A DNA stretch of 64,000 nt from Isochrysis galbana (taxonomy: Eukaryota; Haptophyta; Isochrysidales; Isochrysidaceae): contig CM030940.1 in the NCBI GenBank assembly GCA_018136815.1, positions 653,418 through 717,417 on the forward strand. Direction: 5' to 3'. The notes under the pieces are model-generated. The model was given only the letters and a program-made list of their open reading frames with translations, was not told the DNA's origin and did not search any database. A program made the position numbers and the translations under genes. This document shows, one piece after another, positions 43,657 to 53,172 of this stretch (position 1 is the stretch's first letter; the number at the start of each line of letters is the position of its first letter).

Positions 43657-45384
43657 TCACTTGAGCTGGCTGCTCACGTGCGCGGCCACAGCGGAGAGCG
43701 CCTCGCTGGGCAAGAGCTTGTCGCCATCTTCCCTCCGCTTCTCGTCTTTCTTGCGGAAAGACCTCCATGGCAGGAGCTTGCGCAACCCTCGCAGGTGAAG
43801 GTATCGGAGTAGACGCTGGGCTGTAGGTAGAAAGAATCGCGAACGATCTGCGGCTGGCTCGCCACCTTGCGCTTTTGTCAACGCCACCTGATACGAGCGG
43901 CCAGGTAGTCGGTCAATCAAGCAGCACGGCCACAGCACATCAGATGCGCGATTCCTCGCTTCAAAGCGGCGGTAGCCACTCTAGAAAGCAGGTGCCTCGT
44001 GCACTTACGAAGCCCACCGCCCGGGTTGCGGGGCAGACTCACCGTGAAGGTTGGCTCCGCCGGCATCAGCCCGAGGGGACGCAGCCCATCGCCAAAAAAA
44101 GATTGGCGCCGCCGCGCCCAGTGTGGCAGTGCCAAACGCCACGTCCACGCCGCCCAGCGGAGAATGAGGCAGACGGCCCATGGAATGAAGTAAGTCGCGT
44201 CGAATGGAAGGCTCGCACTCAGATCTGGGGAGGCAATCGCCGTCGCATCAGCTGCCGAGACGACAGCGGTGTTGGCGGCGCTGCCCGTGGTGCTCGCGGC
44301 GGCGGCGGCGGCGGCATCCGCCCCGTTTGCTGGTGCTGAAGGATCCGTGCTTCCGGTGATCCACGCCAGCAAGTCAAGCAGTCCTCCTTCGGCGGCCTTG
44401 GCCTCCTGCGTAGGATCATTGGCCCCGTCCCAGATTGCTGCCGCGGCCGCCTCCACTGCAGCCGCGGCCGTGGTAGCAGTACCATCGGTCGACACTGTTA
44501 CGCGCAGCAGGGAATACAGAATGGCACCGAGCAGCGCGGGGGTGGCGTACATGGACCGGTCGGCGTGCAGCGCGCGCGGTTTGCCGAGGCAGAGCAGATC
44601 ACGCATGATGCCTCCGCCAACCGAGGTGAGGACCCCACACAAGATGCCTGCGGGTCCCAAGGCGCGAAGGCGTGAGTGTCGATGAGATCCCCGGCTGTGA
44701 AATGCCAGGCCGGTTGCTCCAGCGCCACCTCAGTGAGAAGAGAGCGAGAGTGACGCGCAAGACACCCCGTGGACGCTCCCTAGTCTTGTTGGCAGAAGCA
44801 CACCCACAATCGACGAATCCGTGGCCAAGAGCCCAATGTGAGTGCCAACGATGCAGGAGGACGACATCCCGAGCGCATCGGACCATAAGAAGGCGAGGTG
44901 AGAGTCGCGAAAGCCCTGTGGGACGGGCGAGGGCGTCGTGTCAGGGAACCGCCGCACAGTAGTGTGCTTTCAGCCCACCCTCCCGATGGGGAGAGAGGTG
45001 GTGCATGGGCAGACAAGGCTGAGGGCGCACCATCGATTTGAGGAACGGCCAGGTGAGGAAGATGGCGATTGAGACGAGCAGGGAGATGTTGAGATGGGTG
45101 CGATCATGGAGCCAGTAGACCCGCCGCCCGAGGATGATGTCTCGGAGCGTTCCTCCCCCGATGGCAGTGATGCAGCCGACGATGACGCATCCGAAGAGAT
45201 CCATCTGCTTCGAGCCAGCGGTGATGGTACCGGCCATCGCCGCCATCCCTGTGCCCAAGTAGAGCGTTGTCTGCTGTATGAGCGCGCTGAGTCCGGCGAA
45301 CCAGAGCGCCGCCTGCCCCTGTCCCTCGCCCCCTCGGAGCGTGAGCAGCGGGCTGAGGCGCGGGTGTGCTGGGACGACGCGCAT
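43657..45384 (-). CDS. UPF0126/TRIC-like membrane protein (YicG family)
   Basis: A polytopic membrane protein with two copies of the UPF0126 repeat; bacterial members act in glycine transport and fold like TRIC cation channels (family knowledge). Exons: 45384-45031, 44915-44804, 44647-44009 and, less surely, 43865-43657; the joins keep the frame (437 residues). First repeat: MDLFGCVIVGCITAIGGGTLRDIILGRRVYWLHD. Second repeat: FLWSDALGMSSSCIVGTHIG ... VGILCGVLTSVGGGIMRDLL ... MYATPALLGAILYSLL. The GGGxxRD signature occurs in both. Odd: an Ala/Thr-rich insert of about 95 residues (nt 44510-44215) before the last hydrophobic helices, and a basic C-terminus. The start at 45384 is the nearest ATG; the upstream 64-bp repeats are not part of it. 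Location (plastid, ER or plasma membrane) cannot be told. Confidence 0.8.
43866..44008 (-). other. UPF0126 gene intron 3 (tentative)
   Basis: 143 bp, minus strand, perfect donor gtaagt at 44008; acceptor gcgcaag is weak. Phase 1. Without it the protein ends at 43917. Confidence 0.45.
44648..44803 (-). other. UPF0126 gene intron 2
   Basis: 156 bp, minus strand, gtgtgc ... acccgcag, phase 1; joins TDSSIV-G-ILCGVLTSVGGG, exactly restoring the family spacing. Confidence 0.85.
44916..45030 (-). other. UPF0126 gene intron 1
   Basis: 115 bp, minus strand, gtgcgc ... cccacag, phase 0; joins PFLKSM|GFRDSHLAF. Confidence 0.85.
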
Positions 45385-45469
45385 CGTGCGCGGAGTGGTG
45401 CGCTTCGATTGTGGAGGGGCCCGAGGCTGTCCCGCTCCACGCAGGCCAACGTCCTCCGCTGGGCGAGAG

Positions 45470-45540
45470 TCCCCCCCCCCCCCCCCCCTCCCCTTTTCCC
45501 CCCTCCTTCCTCCCCCCCTCCCTCTGAGGGAGTGGAAGAG
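45470..45540. repeat. Poly-C tract
   Basis: C runs of up to 18 mixed with T, on the plus strand, upstream of the UPF0126 gene. Confidence 0.9.
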
Positions 45541-45689
45541 AGATCTCCCGTCTGCGCTCCTCTCGGCCAGCGGCGGCGGCGGCGGGAAGTCGGGCGGAAG
45601 AGGCCGGGGAAGAGGCCAGGGAAGAGGCCGGGGAGAGGGGGGGGCCGGGGCCTCTGTGGGCGGGCGGCTCCCCCTTGCCCCTGCGCCGT

Positions 45690-46062
45690 CCCAAAAATAG
45701 AGAGAGGGAAGCAGGAGGCGGGCCCAGCAGAGGCGATGGGCACCCCCCTCAGTCCCAAAAATAGAGAGAGGGAAGCAGGAGGCGGGCCCAGCAGAGGCGA
45801 TGGGCACCCCATTCAGTCCCAAAAATAGAGAGAGGGAAGTTGGATGCGGGCCCAGCAGAGGCGATGGGCCCCCCCCTCAGTCCCAAAAATAGAGAGAGGG
45901 AAGCAGGAGGGCTGGCCCAGCAGAGGCGATGGGCCCCCCCCTCAGTCCCAAAAATAGAGAGAGGGAAGCAGGAGGCGGGCCCAGCAGAGGCGATGGGCCC
46001 CCCCTCAGTCCCAAAAATAGAGAGAGGGAAGCAGCAGGCGGGCCCAGCAGAGGGCGGCGACC
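45690..46062. repeat. 64-bp minisatellite, six copies
   Basis: Units starting CCCAAAAATAGAGAGAGGG at 45690, 45754, 45818, 45882, 45947 and 46010 (periods 64, 64, 64, 65, 63), each with AGGCGGGCCCAGCAGAGGCG. Since 64 is not a multiple of 3, the open frames through it rotate and are not evidence of coding. Confidence 0.95.
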
Positions 46063-46079
46063 TTCCCCCCAACTGACGG

Positions 46080-46930
46080 AGGCAGGGCCCTCCCCGCCCC
46101 CTCGCCCCCCCCGCCCCCGCCCCCCCCCCGCCCCTTCCCGGGACCCTCCGCGCGCGCGCGTCCCCCCCCCCCCCCCCCCCTCCCCCCCCCCCGCGCGCGG
46201 CCCCTCTCTCCTCCCACGTCGACGAGGACAGGAAAAGTAGAAAGGGAGGGGGGGGGGGGGAGGGCGGCGAGGGCGGGCGGCGAGGGCCCGCCCCTCCCCC
46301 CCTCGCGATAGGAGAAGTGTCGGCGCGAATTAGATGAGAAAGCAACGGGCGGCCGAGGCCGAGGGACGAGAGAAGGAGCGGGTCTCTCTCGCGGGGACCG
46401 CTCTCTCTCCTCCGCCCCTCTTGCTAAGGATGAGTGCCCTCTCTCTCTCTCTTGGGAGTCGAGAGGCCTCTCTCCGTCTCCGTCTCTGCGGGGGTCGGGG
46501 TGGGAGTCTCCTGTGACGCGGCTGCAGGAGAGGAGAAAACACGTGAATGGAGAGGCCGGTGACGTGATGAGAGAGAGGCAGCAGCAACGAGAGAGAGAGA
46601 GAGAGAGGGGAGGAGAGTGAAAGAGTGTGTAGTAGAGAGTGCGCGGTGTTCCTTCTGATGAGAGACGGGAGTTCAAGAAGAGTCGAAAAAGAGATCCGAG
46701 GAGAGATTCTCGCGCAGAGGGGCACCGAGAGAGCGGGGATATTCTTCAGAGGAGAGAGGAAAGTGGGGAAGGAAGAGAGAGAGAGAGGAATAGAGGGAGG
46801 GAGGGCGTGGGGAGAGAGAGAGAAAGGGGGAGCTCAAAGGGGGGAGGAGAGGGGAGAAGAGAGAAGGAGAAAACGGGGAGGGGCGGTACGAGGGGGAAGA
46901 AGAATCAGAGAGAGAGGGGGACATCACAGG

Positions 46931-46963
<33 letters not shown>

Positions 46964-47190
46964 GGAAGGGGAGACGAGACACAGAGAGAAGGGAGAGAGA
47001 AAGGAAGAGAGTGACACCGAGGGAGATAAGAGAAGAGAGGAGGGAGGGAGAGAGAGAAAAGGGAGAAGCCAAGAGTGAGAGTGAGAGGGGGAGAGAGAAC
47101 GAATGATGAGAGAGAGTGAGAGAGAGAGAGAGAGAAAGGGGAGAAGAGGGGAGGGGGGGGAGAGGGGCGCGGCGGCGGAGAGGGGGGGAG
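46080..47190. repeat. C/G homopolymers then a long purine (GA) tract
   Basis: 46085-46310 has runs of C (46160-46190) and G (46247-46260). 46560-47185 is almost entirely A/G on the plus strand, and ends 10 bp before the ATG of the CS/methyltransferase gene. No coding sequence is credible here. Confidence 0.85.
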
Positions 47191-47196
47191 TCCTCG

Positions 47197-50060
47197 ATGC
47201 CTCCCACCTGGCTTCGCATCGACTCAGTGGTGCAGACGGTAGGGAGCGAGGCGGTGCTGTGCGAGGTCTCTCTCGCTGACGACACACGCGCCGACTCGAT
47301 CGACCTCTGCGTCGATGCAGAGCAGCTCTGCCTCCGCTCTCGGCATGACTCCGCTCCTCCCGTCACCATCCGATGGCCCTCTCCAGTCCAGGGGGACAAG
47401 GCGGCGGCGCGGTTGATACGACGGCGACGGATGCTGGTGGTACGCGCGCCGCTCGCCCCCGACCTCGACGCCAAGGCCAGGCGCTACGTACGAGCCACCG
47501 TCCGTGCGCTCGGCAGAGGCAGCCTGGTGTTGAGACTGCCACTCGCGCTCGCTGCGCCCGCGCCCACGGAGAGGGTGTGCGTGCTTGCGTCGAGGCGGGG
47601 CGCGTTCCCATCGCTCGAGGCGCGTGATTACGGATGGTGCGCCACGTACAGCAAGGAAGAGGCTGCCGACCCAAGTGCGCATCCCGCCGGCCCTGCACTC
47701 GCATGCTGTGCATGCCGATCTGCAAGTCCCTCAGTCCACCCAGCGCCAACCCTGGCGAGGCGTCCCGTCCAGCGTTCCGCCGTCGCGGCGCGCTCGCAGC
47801 TCAACACTCGCCCGCGCCAGGCGCCGCATTTGGGCTGCGGCGCCGCCTTTCGTGGCCGTTCGCACTCACCGCCCTTCCCTGCTTGCGCCGCACCGCAGCC
47901 GCTCAAGTCGAGGCCACCTTGTCGTGCGCGGATTGGGGTTGGGATTGCTCAGAGGTCTACTTCGTGGTGGAGGCACTCCCCAATGGCGCCGAGCCACCGG
48001 CGATCGAGGCCGGCTGCGAGGTAGTTGGATGCCATTTCAAGCTGGTCAAGGTGCCGCCTCAGCCCAAGCCGGACGCCTCGTCCAGCACCAATGGTGCATC
48101 AAGCTCGAACAGTGACGGTGCCGGCGCTCTTGCGCCGGCGGCTCCGCCGCAGATGATCGCCATCCTCGTCAAGGCGCCGCGTGACCTGCAAAAGGGCGAA
48201 GCCCTCACCTTTGAGCACGCTGGCCGCCGCTTCACCACCCGACTGCCGCAGTTCGCACGTGCTGGGCAGACCATTCGCACATCAGTGCCGCGCCCACCCA
48301 AGCCGCCACCACCAGACCTGACGATCACGAGCCGGCTGGTTGCTGAGCGGCTCGAACTCAAGTCGCCGGCTCTCGTGCGTGCGTGCAAGCGGTATGATGC
48401 CGCCTTCTGCGGTGTCGATGGCTCCGCCCTCGCGGCGCAATATATCAAATCCAGACCACCCAAGCCGAGGTGGCCGTCTCTTTCGGGAGGGGGTGAGCCG
48501 CTTCCACAGCCCCACAAGCTCTCCCTCTTCTCGTCCTTGACCCTTGGCCGCAGCAAAGATGGCCGCTCCCCAGCCGTCATGCGCGAGCACGCTCCGCTCT
48601 GTTGAGCCGCTCGTGGGTGCACAGCGGGCATTGCCCGACTCACGCCTCACCCTTGCAGCCTCAGGCGGCGTCGAGGACACTAGCTACGTCTCGCTGACTT
48701 ATGGGGAAGCCGAGTTCGTCCCATTGCTTAGGGTAAGGGCGCGCCGAACCCCGCGCCTTGCGTTTGGCGGCATTTGCCGTGGGGTAGATCGACCCCGCAG
48801 CGCGTTGCTTCGTCTGCTTACCCCACCCTCCCCACCGCCCGATAATCGCGCCCCTACCACCACCATACCCCAGTTGCTCCACACTGTCGGAGGAGTCCCA
48901 CCCGGCTCTACTTTTGTCGATCTCGGTTCGGGCACGGGTCGCGTCGCCCTCGCCGTCGCCCTCGCCTTTCCCGCCGTCAAAATCGTCCGTGGCATCGAGA
49001 TCGCCGAGCAGGTGCAGCTTCTTCCCGCACACCGCTGCCCGCAATGGCTTATCCCCCTTCGTGCTCGTCGGCCTCCCGCCTCGCCTTGAGCCGCTGCAGG
49101 CCAATGTGCAGTCCCGAGCGCAATGCAGCTGAACATTGGACACTGACGCTGCTCCTTTTTTTTGGCCCAATCCAGCTCCACGACGCCGCCGTCACCGCCC
49201 ACTATTTGCTGAAGGAATACATTGACGCGAGTGTGTCAGGCGAGTGGTGCTTCGACTTCGAGAGCTGCGCACTCACGGGTGCCTCGGAAAAGGAGGGTGC
49301 TGCGAACGCTGCGTTCGGGGGGAGTGCCGCCTCCTCTTCCGCGGCCGCGGCGGGAGGCGGGGGCGCGGCACGTGCTCTCGCTGACGGGGGTCTATCTGAG
49401 GCATCGTCTAATGGGCATCTGAATGGGGGGGCGCCACACGACGAGGCGATGCAAGAGGAGGGGTCCAGCTCAGAGGAATCTAGCCAATCCACCTTGCTAG
49501 CCGGCAACGGTGGCTCTGCTGACGCCAGCGCGACCCGTACTGCGCCTCGAGGCAACGGGTGCTCGGCCGGAGGCGGGGATAGTACTGACGATGGGTTTCG
49601 GCCTAGAAAGACACTATGCTCTCGTGGAGACGAAGATAGAAGTCACAGCGCTTCTACTGCCTCGTGCGATTGCCTTGGCGGGGAGACTGCCCCCACAAAC
49701 GCGGCGACTATCAGCGCGAACTCGTCTAGCGGCGCATCTGCCAGTGAAATCAGCCTTCGCCTTGCGCCCGTGCAGCTCCTCTGCCGCGACTTTCTGACGT
49801 CGACAGAATGCTGGGTGGACGCTGACCTGCTCTTCGCCACCAGCCTTTGCTTTCCACCCGAGCTTGTGGCCGAGCTTGAGATCCGAGCGAAGCACCTCCG
49901 CAAAGGGGCCCGTGTCCTTTGCATGCAAGAGCGATTCGGGACGGGCACGTTTCGGCCGTTGCCTATCGCACAGCCAGAACCGCCACCGGCACCTCCCCAC
50001 AGAGTCATGATGGAGATGTCTTTCGGTTCTGCCGCCTTCTTCCTCTTCGAGCGCATGTGA
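47197..50060 (+). CDS. CS-like (PIH1-type) domain fused to a DOT1-like SAM methyltransferase
   Basis: 722 residues from exons 47197-47674, 47899-48492, 48659-48732, 48874-49011, 49176-50060 (TGA). Residues about 5-100: SIDLCVDAEQLCLRS ... VTIRWPSPVQGDKAAARLIR, RRRMLVVRAP, which fits the beta-sandwich CS-like domain of PIH1/p23 proteins (LPxPVDxDxAxAKF). A middle region (270-345) is Pro-rich. The methyltransferase begins with DTSYVSLTYGEAEFVPLL, then STFVDLGSGTGRVALAVAL (SAM-binding motif I, residue ~397), VRGIEIAEQLHDAA, and after a Ser/Asp-rich insert (about 470-617) LLCRDFLTS ... WVDADLLFATSLCFP and LRKGARVLC. This order matches DOT1-fold enzymes, but the histone H3K79 role is not assured. 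ATG 47197 is the first in frame after the purine tract. Confidence 0.75.
47675..47898 (+). other. CS/methyltransferase intron 1
   Basis: 224 bp, gtgcgc ... caccgcag, phase 1, joining EEAADP-T-AQVEATLSCADWG. Confidence 0.7.
48493..48658 (+). other. CS/methyltransferase intron 2
   Basis: 166 bp, gtgagc ... cccttgcag, phase 1, joining SLSGG-A-SGGVEDTSYVSL. Confidence 0.7.
48733..48873 (+). other. CS/methyltransferase intron 3
   Basis: 141 bp, gtaagg ... taccccag, phase 0, joining AEFVPLLR|LLHTVGGVPPG. Confidence 0.85.
49012..49175 (+). other. CS/methyltransferase intron 4
   Basis: 164 bp, gtgcag ... caatccag, phase 0, joining GIEIAEQ|LHDAAVTAHYLL. Confidence 0.9.
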
Positions 50061-51050
50061 GCCGAGGCCTCCGTTCAACCTCACTAAGGATCCCCTGCTC
50101 GGTAGTGTAGCGGTGCAACCATCCACAGCGGTAGTGGAGGTGGCCGCGCCTAGCCACCACGTCGCTTCACAACAAGTCACCCCCACATCTTCTCTGAGAG
50201 TGGTCACGTTGGCGGTGACAAAGCACTCGGTGTTCTTCGATTTGTCATTATCATACAAATCACCGATGATGACGTTGGATACCCTAGTGTTGCGTGCGTG
50301 TATGGCCAATCATGCGCAGGGCAGCCAGGCCTGTGGAAGGTGTTGTGCGACGTGCTGCTACCGAGCACGCAGAAGAACTCGCGCTTTGTGCGGCTCGATT
50401 CATCACCGTGAGACTGTGCGCCTTGCGCTGCTGCTGGCGGTGCAGACGAGCTTGCGTCACTGTATGCTACACAATTCTACGACCCGACAAACGGTTGCCA
50501 GCTCTTAATATTTAATCAAATGAGCATTAGTGCTACTTGTCACTAGCCATGCACCAATATGCGAAGCCACGACACACATCACTTCACTGAGACCCAAGGA
50601 ACAAAAACTAGGTATCTGATTATACATCCTAGCCCTCAACGTAAGTTTCTAATTGGGTTGCGATAGAGCGCGCCGACGCGGCGCGTCTCTTCTGCCTTCT
50701 CAGGGCGCCGCCCCGCCGAGCTCTCATGGACGAGTTGCAGTCAATGCGGCCATGCATGGCCCCCCTCTGGAGGGACTTGTGAGGCCCCCCAGAGGGCCAG
50801 CTGGGGCAGCTCAGGGGGCAGTGTAGGCTGGGGTTTTGGCCCTGGCCCCCCTGCCTCTCCCTCGCGCTGCCTCCCGCCACTCCGCACTAGCCTGTGCACC
50901 AACACGTCATGCCACGCTGCCCATGATCGCACTAGAATCCAAGGCATGAACTAAGTATCTGATTATGACTACCCTCTCGCATGCCCCCGGGGTGTCCGTT
51001 AGAACTCCCCACAATCTAGTTGGGTGAAAACCTAGTGAGGCGTCAACCTC
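50061..51050. repeat. Intergenic, degenerate repeats
   Basis: 50655-50870 holds a decayed repeat-B start (GCGATAGAGCGCGCCGACG) and a CAGCTCAGGGGGCAG block shared with 17230 and 58260. About 85 bp at 50548-50632 recur loosely at 50891-50975 (GCACCAA ... GTATCTGATTAT). 50988-51050 resembles repeat E (CCCCCGGGGTGTCC, AACTCCCCACAA). Confidence 0.5.
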
Positions 51051-51300
51051 ACTAACTTTATACTTATAATAGTACTACTTGGTACTTGGTTCACTGCATG
51101 GGGGGGGCACGAGCCCCACCCCCTCTCCACCCCTCCCCCGATGTGGGGGAGGAATCACCCACCCTTCTGACATGCCTCATGGCATGCAGGCCCAGCACAC
51201 ACCATGACCTAGACCCTCCCTGACAGGCACGCCTGGATCGCACGCCCGGGCCCTCGCTGGCAAGCCCATCGCTCCAACCCCTCCTCCCGCCCCGGGCCGC
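51051..51300 (+). repeat. Repeat A, degenerate plus copy
   Basis: Hairpin-like ACTAACTTTATACTTATAA, then ATGGGGGGGGCACGAGCC, GGGGGAGGAATCACCC and CAAGCCCATCGCTCC, parallel to 16092-16300. Confidence 0.65.
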
Positions 51301-51427
51301 GGCAGGGACCCAGGGTAAGGATAGTGCCTAGTAGCTTAGCGGACGCCTTCAAGAATTTTTTTAGCACTGCCAGCTAGCCTCCAGCGCCAGCACTGATCGC
51401 TGCGTGGACTTGCTCGCCATGCTTCAT

Positions 51428-52219
51428 TCAATCAGGGTCGCAGCCCCCATACTCTTTCCCATACTTGTCGCACCATCGCCTTCGCCACCGGTCATCGGCG
51501 GGCGCGCTGACTACCACCTCCGTCGCTGGTGCGAGAACCCCAGAAATCCACGGCACGTGGATCGGGATATCCCCTGGCCATATCTTCGGGTCGACTGCCC
51601 ATGGCCACGTCTTGCGCGGCGCCCGGCGCATCGCCGCTGGGAACGTAGTGTGGCCCTCATGAGGATCCTTTGGGCGCGTGATGTTATGTCTTTGGTGCTT
51701 CAGCCAACATTCGCCTCGCTCATGCACGTGGATGTCGAAGGCAAAGCAGCGATCTTCTGGGCAGAAGACCCAGATGTTACAGCCTGCGGCACGCCCGCAC
51801 CGCAGCTCCGGCCGTGCAGGCCACCAAGAAGCGGACTCTGAGCCCTTCCGACCACATGTTGCAGCATGAGCCTGACACGCTGCGCAGCACTCGGCGGCAG
51901 TACCCAGATGGAATCCCGGCTTTCCCAACCCCCAGACAGGCGCACTCTCTCCCATATAATCAGAATGAAGCCTTGCATGGCACGTCGGGTCCCTCACTCC
52001 AGCAGGAAAAGTCGCTGGAGGTGGAGGTGGGGCAAACAGCAGCGCAGTTGAGGCACCCACCGCCGACGCCTGCAATTCGCCAGTGGCAGCGGCAGCTGAG
52101 TGCTCATTTGCCTCCCTCATACGGATAGTCCTCGTCTTAGTCGCGGCGCTCCGCTTCACCGTCGCCCATGCAAGGAGCGCGGCGGCGAGCACGAGGCAAA
52201 CGATCCAGGCGCGCGCCAT
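51428..52219 (-). CDS. Secreted or type II membrane Cys-rich protein (PAN/Apple-like)
   Basis: 263 residues; ATG at 52219 on the minus strand, stop at 51428. MARAWIVCLVLAAALLAWATV is a signal peptide or signal anchor. The lumenal part has a Cys-rich block: GTAAECCAACQAHAATCG, GCNIWVFCPEDRCFAFDIH and GECWLKHQRHN, then Trp/Pro-rich DPKIWPGDIPIHVPWISG. The CC-x2-C ... C-x-x-W-x-x-C ... C ... CWLK pattern resembles PAN/Apple-like modules common in algal extracellular proteins; this is inference. No enzymatic motif. No intron is needed. Function unknown. Confidence 0.6.
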   Translation of the reverse strand: MARAWIVCLVLAAALLAWATVKRSAATKTRTIRMREANEHSAAAATGELQASAVGASTALLFAPPPPPATFPAGVRDPTCHARLHSDYMGESAPVWGLGKPGFHLGTAAECCAACQAHAATCGRKGSESASWWPARPELRCGRAAGCNIWVFCPEDRCFAFDIHVHERGECWLKHQRHNITRPKDPHEGHTTFPAAMRRAPRKTWPWAVDPKIWPGDIPIHVPWISGVLAPATEVVVSAPADDRWRRRWCDKYGKEYGGCDPD

Positions 52220-52284
52220 CTTGCGCTCCTCTGGTTGCACTGCAGCACAGAGAGGCAGAGAACAAATGCGTCGAGACCGCCGAG

Positions 52285-52298
52285 AGGATATATATGCC
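52285..52298 (-). promoter_or_regulatory. TATA-like element
   Basis: CATATATATCC on the minus strand, about 70 bp before the ATG at 52219. Position and sequence fit a TATA box; no other support. Confidence 0.3.
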
Positions 52299-52299
52299 G

Positions 52300-52470
52300 T
52301 GAATCTAACAACGGCCTTTCCCAGTGGGCTGCGATGTAGCGCGCCGCCGCGCGCCGCGCCCCACCCCCTCCTCTCCAGGCCTGACCGCCGAGGACGGCCC
52401 CCTCACCCACCCCGAGCAGCCGCTGTTGAAGCGACCGGGCGCGCCCGTCGGTACTCGTGTAGAGCACCCC
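52300..52470 (+). repeat. Repeat B, degenerate copy
   Basis: GGCTGCGATGTAGCGCGCCGCCGCG ... GAGCAGCCGCTGTTGAAGCGACCG aligns with the repeat-B leader at 26751-26860 with the ATG changed to ATGTAG. Confidence 0.55.
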
Positions 52471-53172
52471 CCGCCCCCAGAGCCTTTCTACTCTATTAAA
52501 GTGAAGTAGACGGCAACCACGGAGAAACCAGCTGGGGTGGGCGGGCTCCAAAAATAGGGCGGTCAAACGGGGATTTTCTTAGGGGTGAAAAATGACGAAA
52601 GTATCTCGCGGTTGAGGAAATTTGGGGATTTTTTTCAGTAGAAAGTTCCCAATGGACCCAACAAGCACATATCTTGGGCCCATTCCGCAAAAAAAGTAAC
52701 TACAACTACCAAATAATGACAAAAGACTAAAAACCGCTAAAGTCGAAAGTCGCAAAGGGAAAGGGCAAACAAAGGGCTTTAAAAAAACTCACAACTTCAA
52801 CTTCGAACTTCGAATCGAGACCGGGCGCGCTGCGTGCCCGATTTCGACGATCCATCCGGATGGGGGGCCCAACCAGACACCAAATACTTAGGGGCCACCC
52901 GAACAGTCACGCCAATCGGGCAGGCTGGCACCTGGCAGGCCGTACGTATGTCGAATTCTCGTCAATCAGCCATCCGTGGAGCCCATTGAACGCTGGAATC
53001 GCCGAGGGTGGCCCGGAGAGCCCAACTACTTCGAACTGATGGCGGGCGCGCTGCGTGCCCGTTTTCACCATCCTGATCTCTGAAAGTATTTTGATGGTCA
53101 CGCGAGAGACCGGACTACTTTTGTTTACAAGAGTACCATAACGCCCCCCGCCCGCTCGGCCGGCTCACAGTG
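52471..53172. other. Intergenic, AT-richer, with a short direct repeat
   Basis: A-rich at 52680-52800. ACTTCGAACTTCGAATC.. GGGCGCGCTGCGTGCCCG at 52803-52845 recurs as ACTTCGAACT.. GGGCGCGCTGCGTGCCCG at 53027-53063. No gene recognised. Confidence 0.5.

Noticed and set aside
45094-46345. Open frames through the 64-bp minisatellite on both strands
   Set aside because: The unit is not a multiple of 3, so the same DNA is read in all frames; no conserved reading frame.
46330-47287. Arg/Glu-rich plus and Ser/Leu-rich minus frames
   Set aside because: Translation of the GA tract upstream of 47197.
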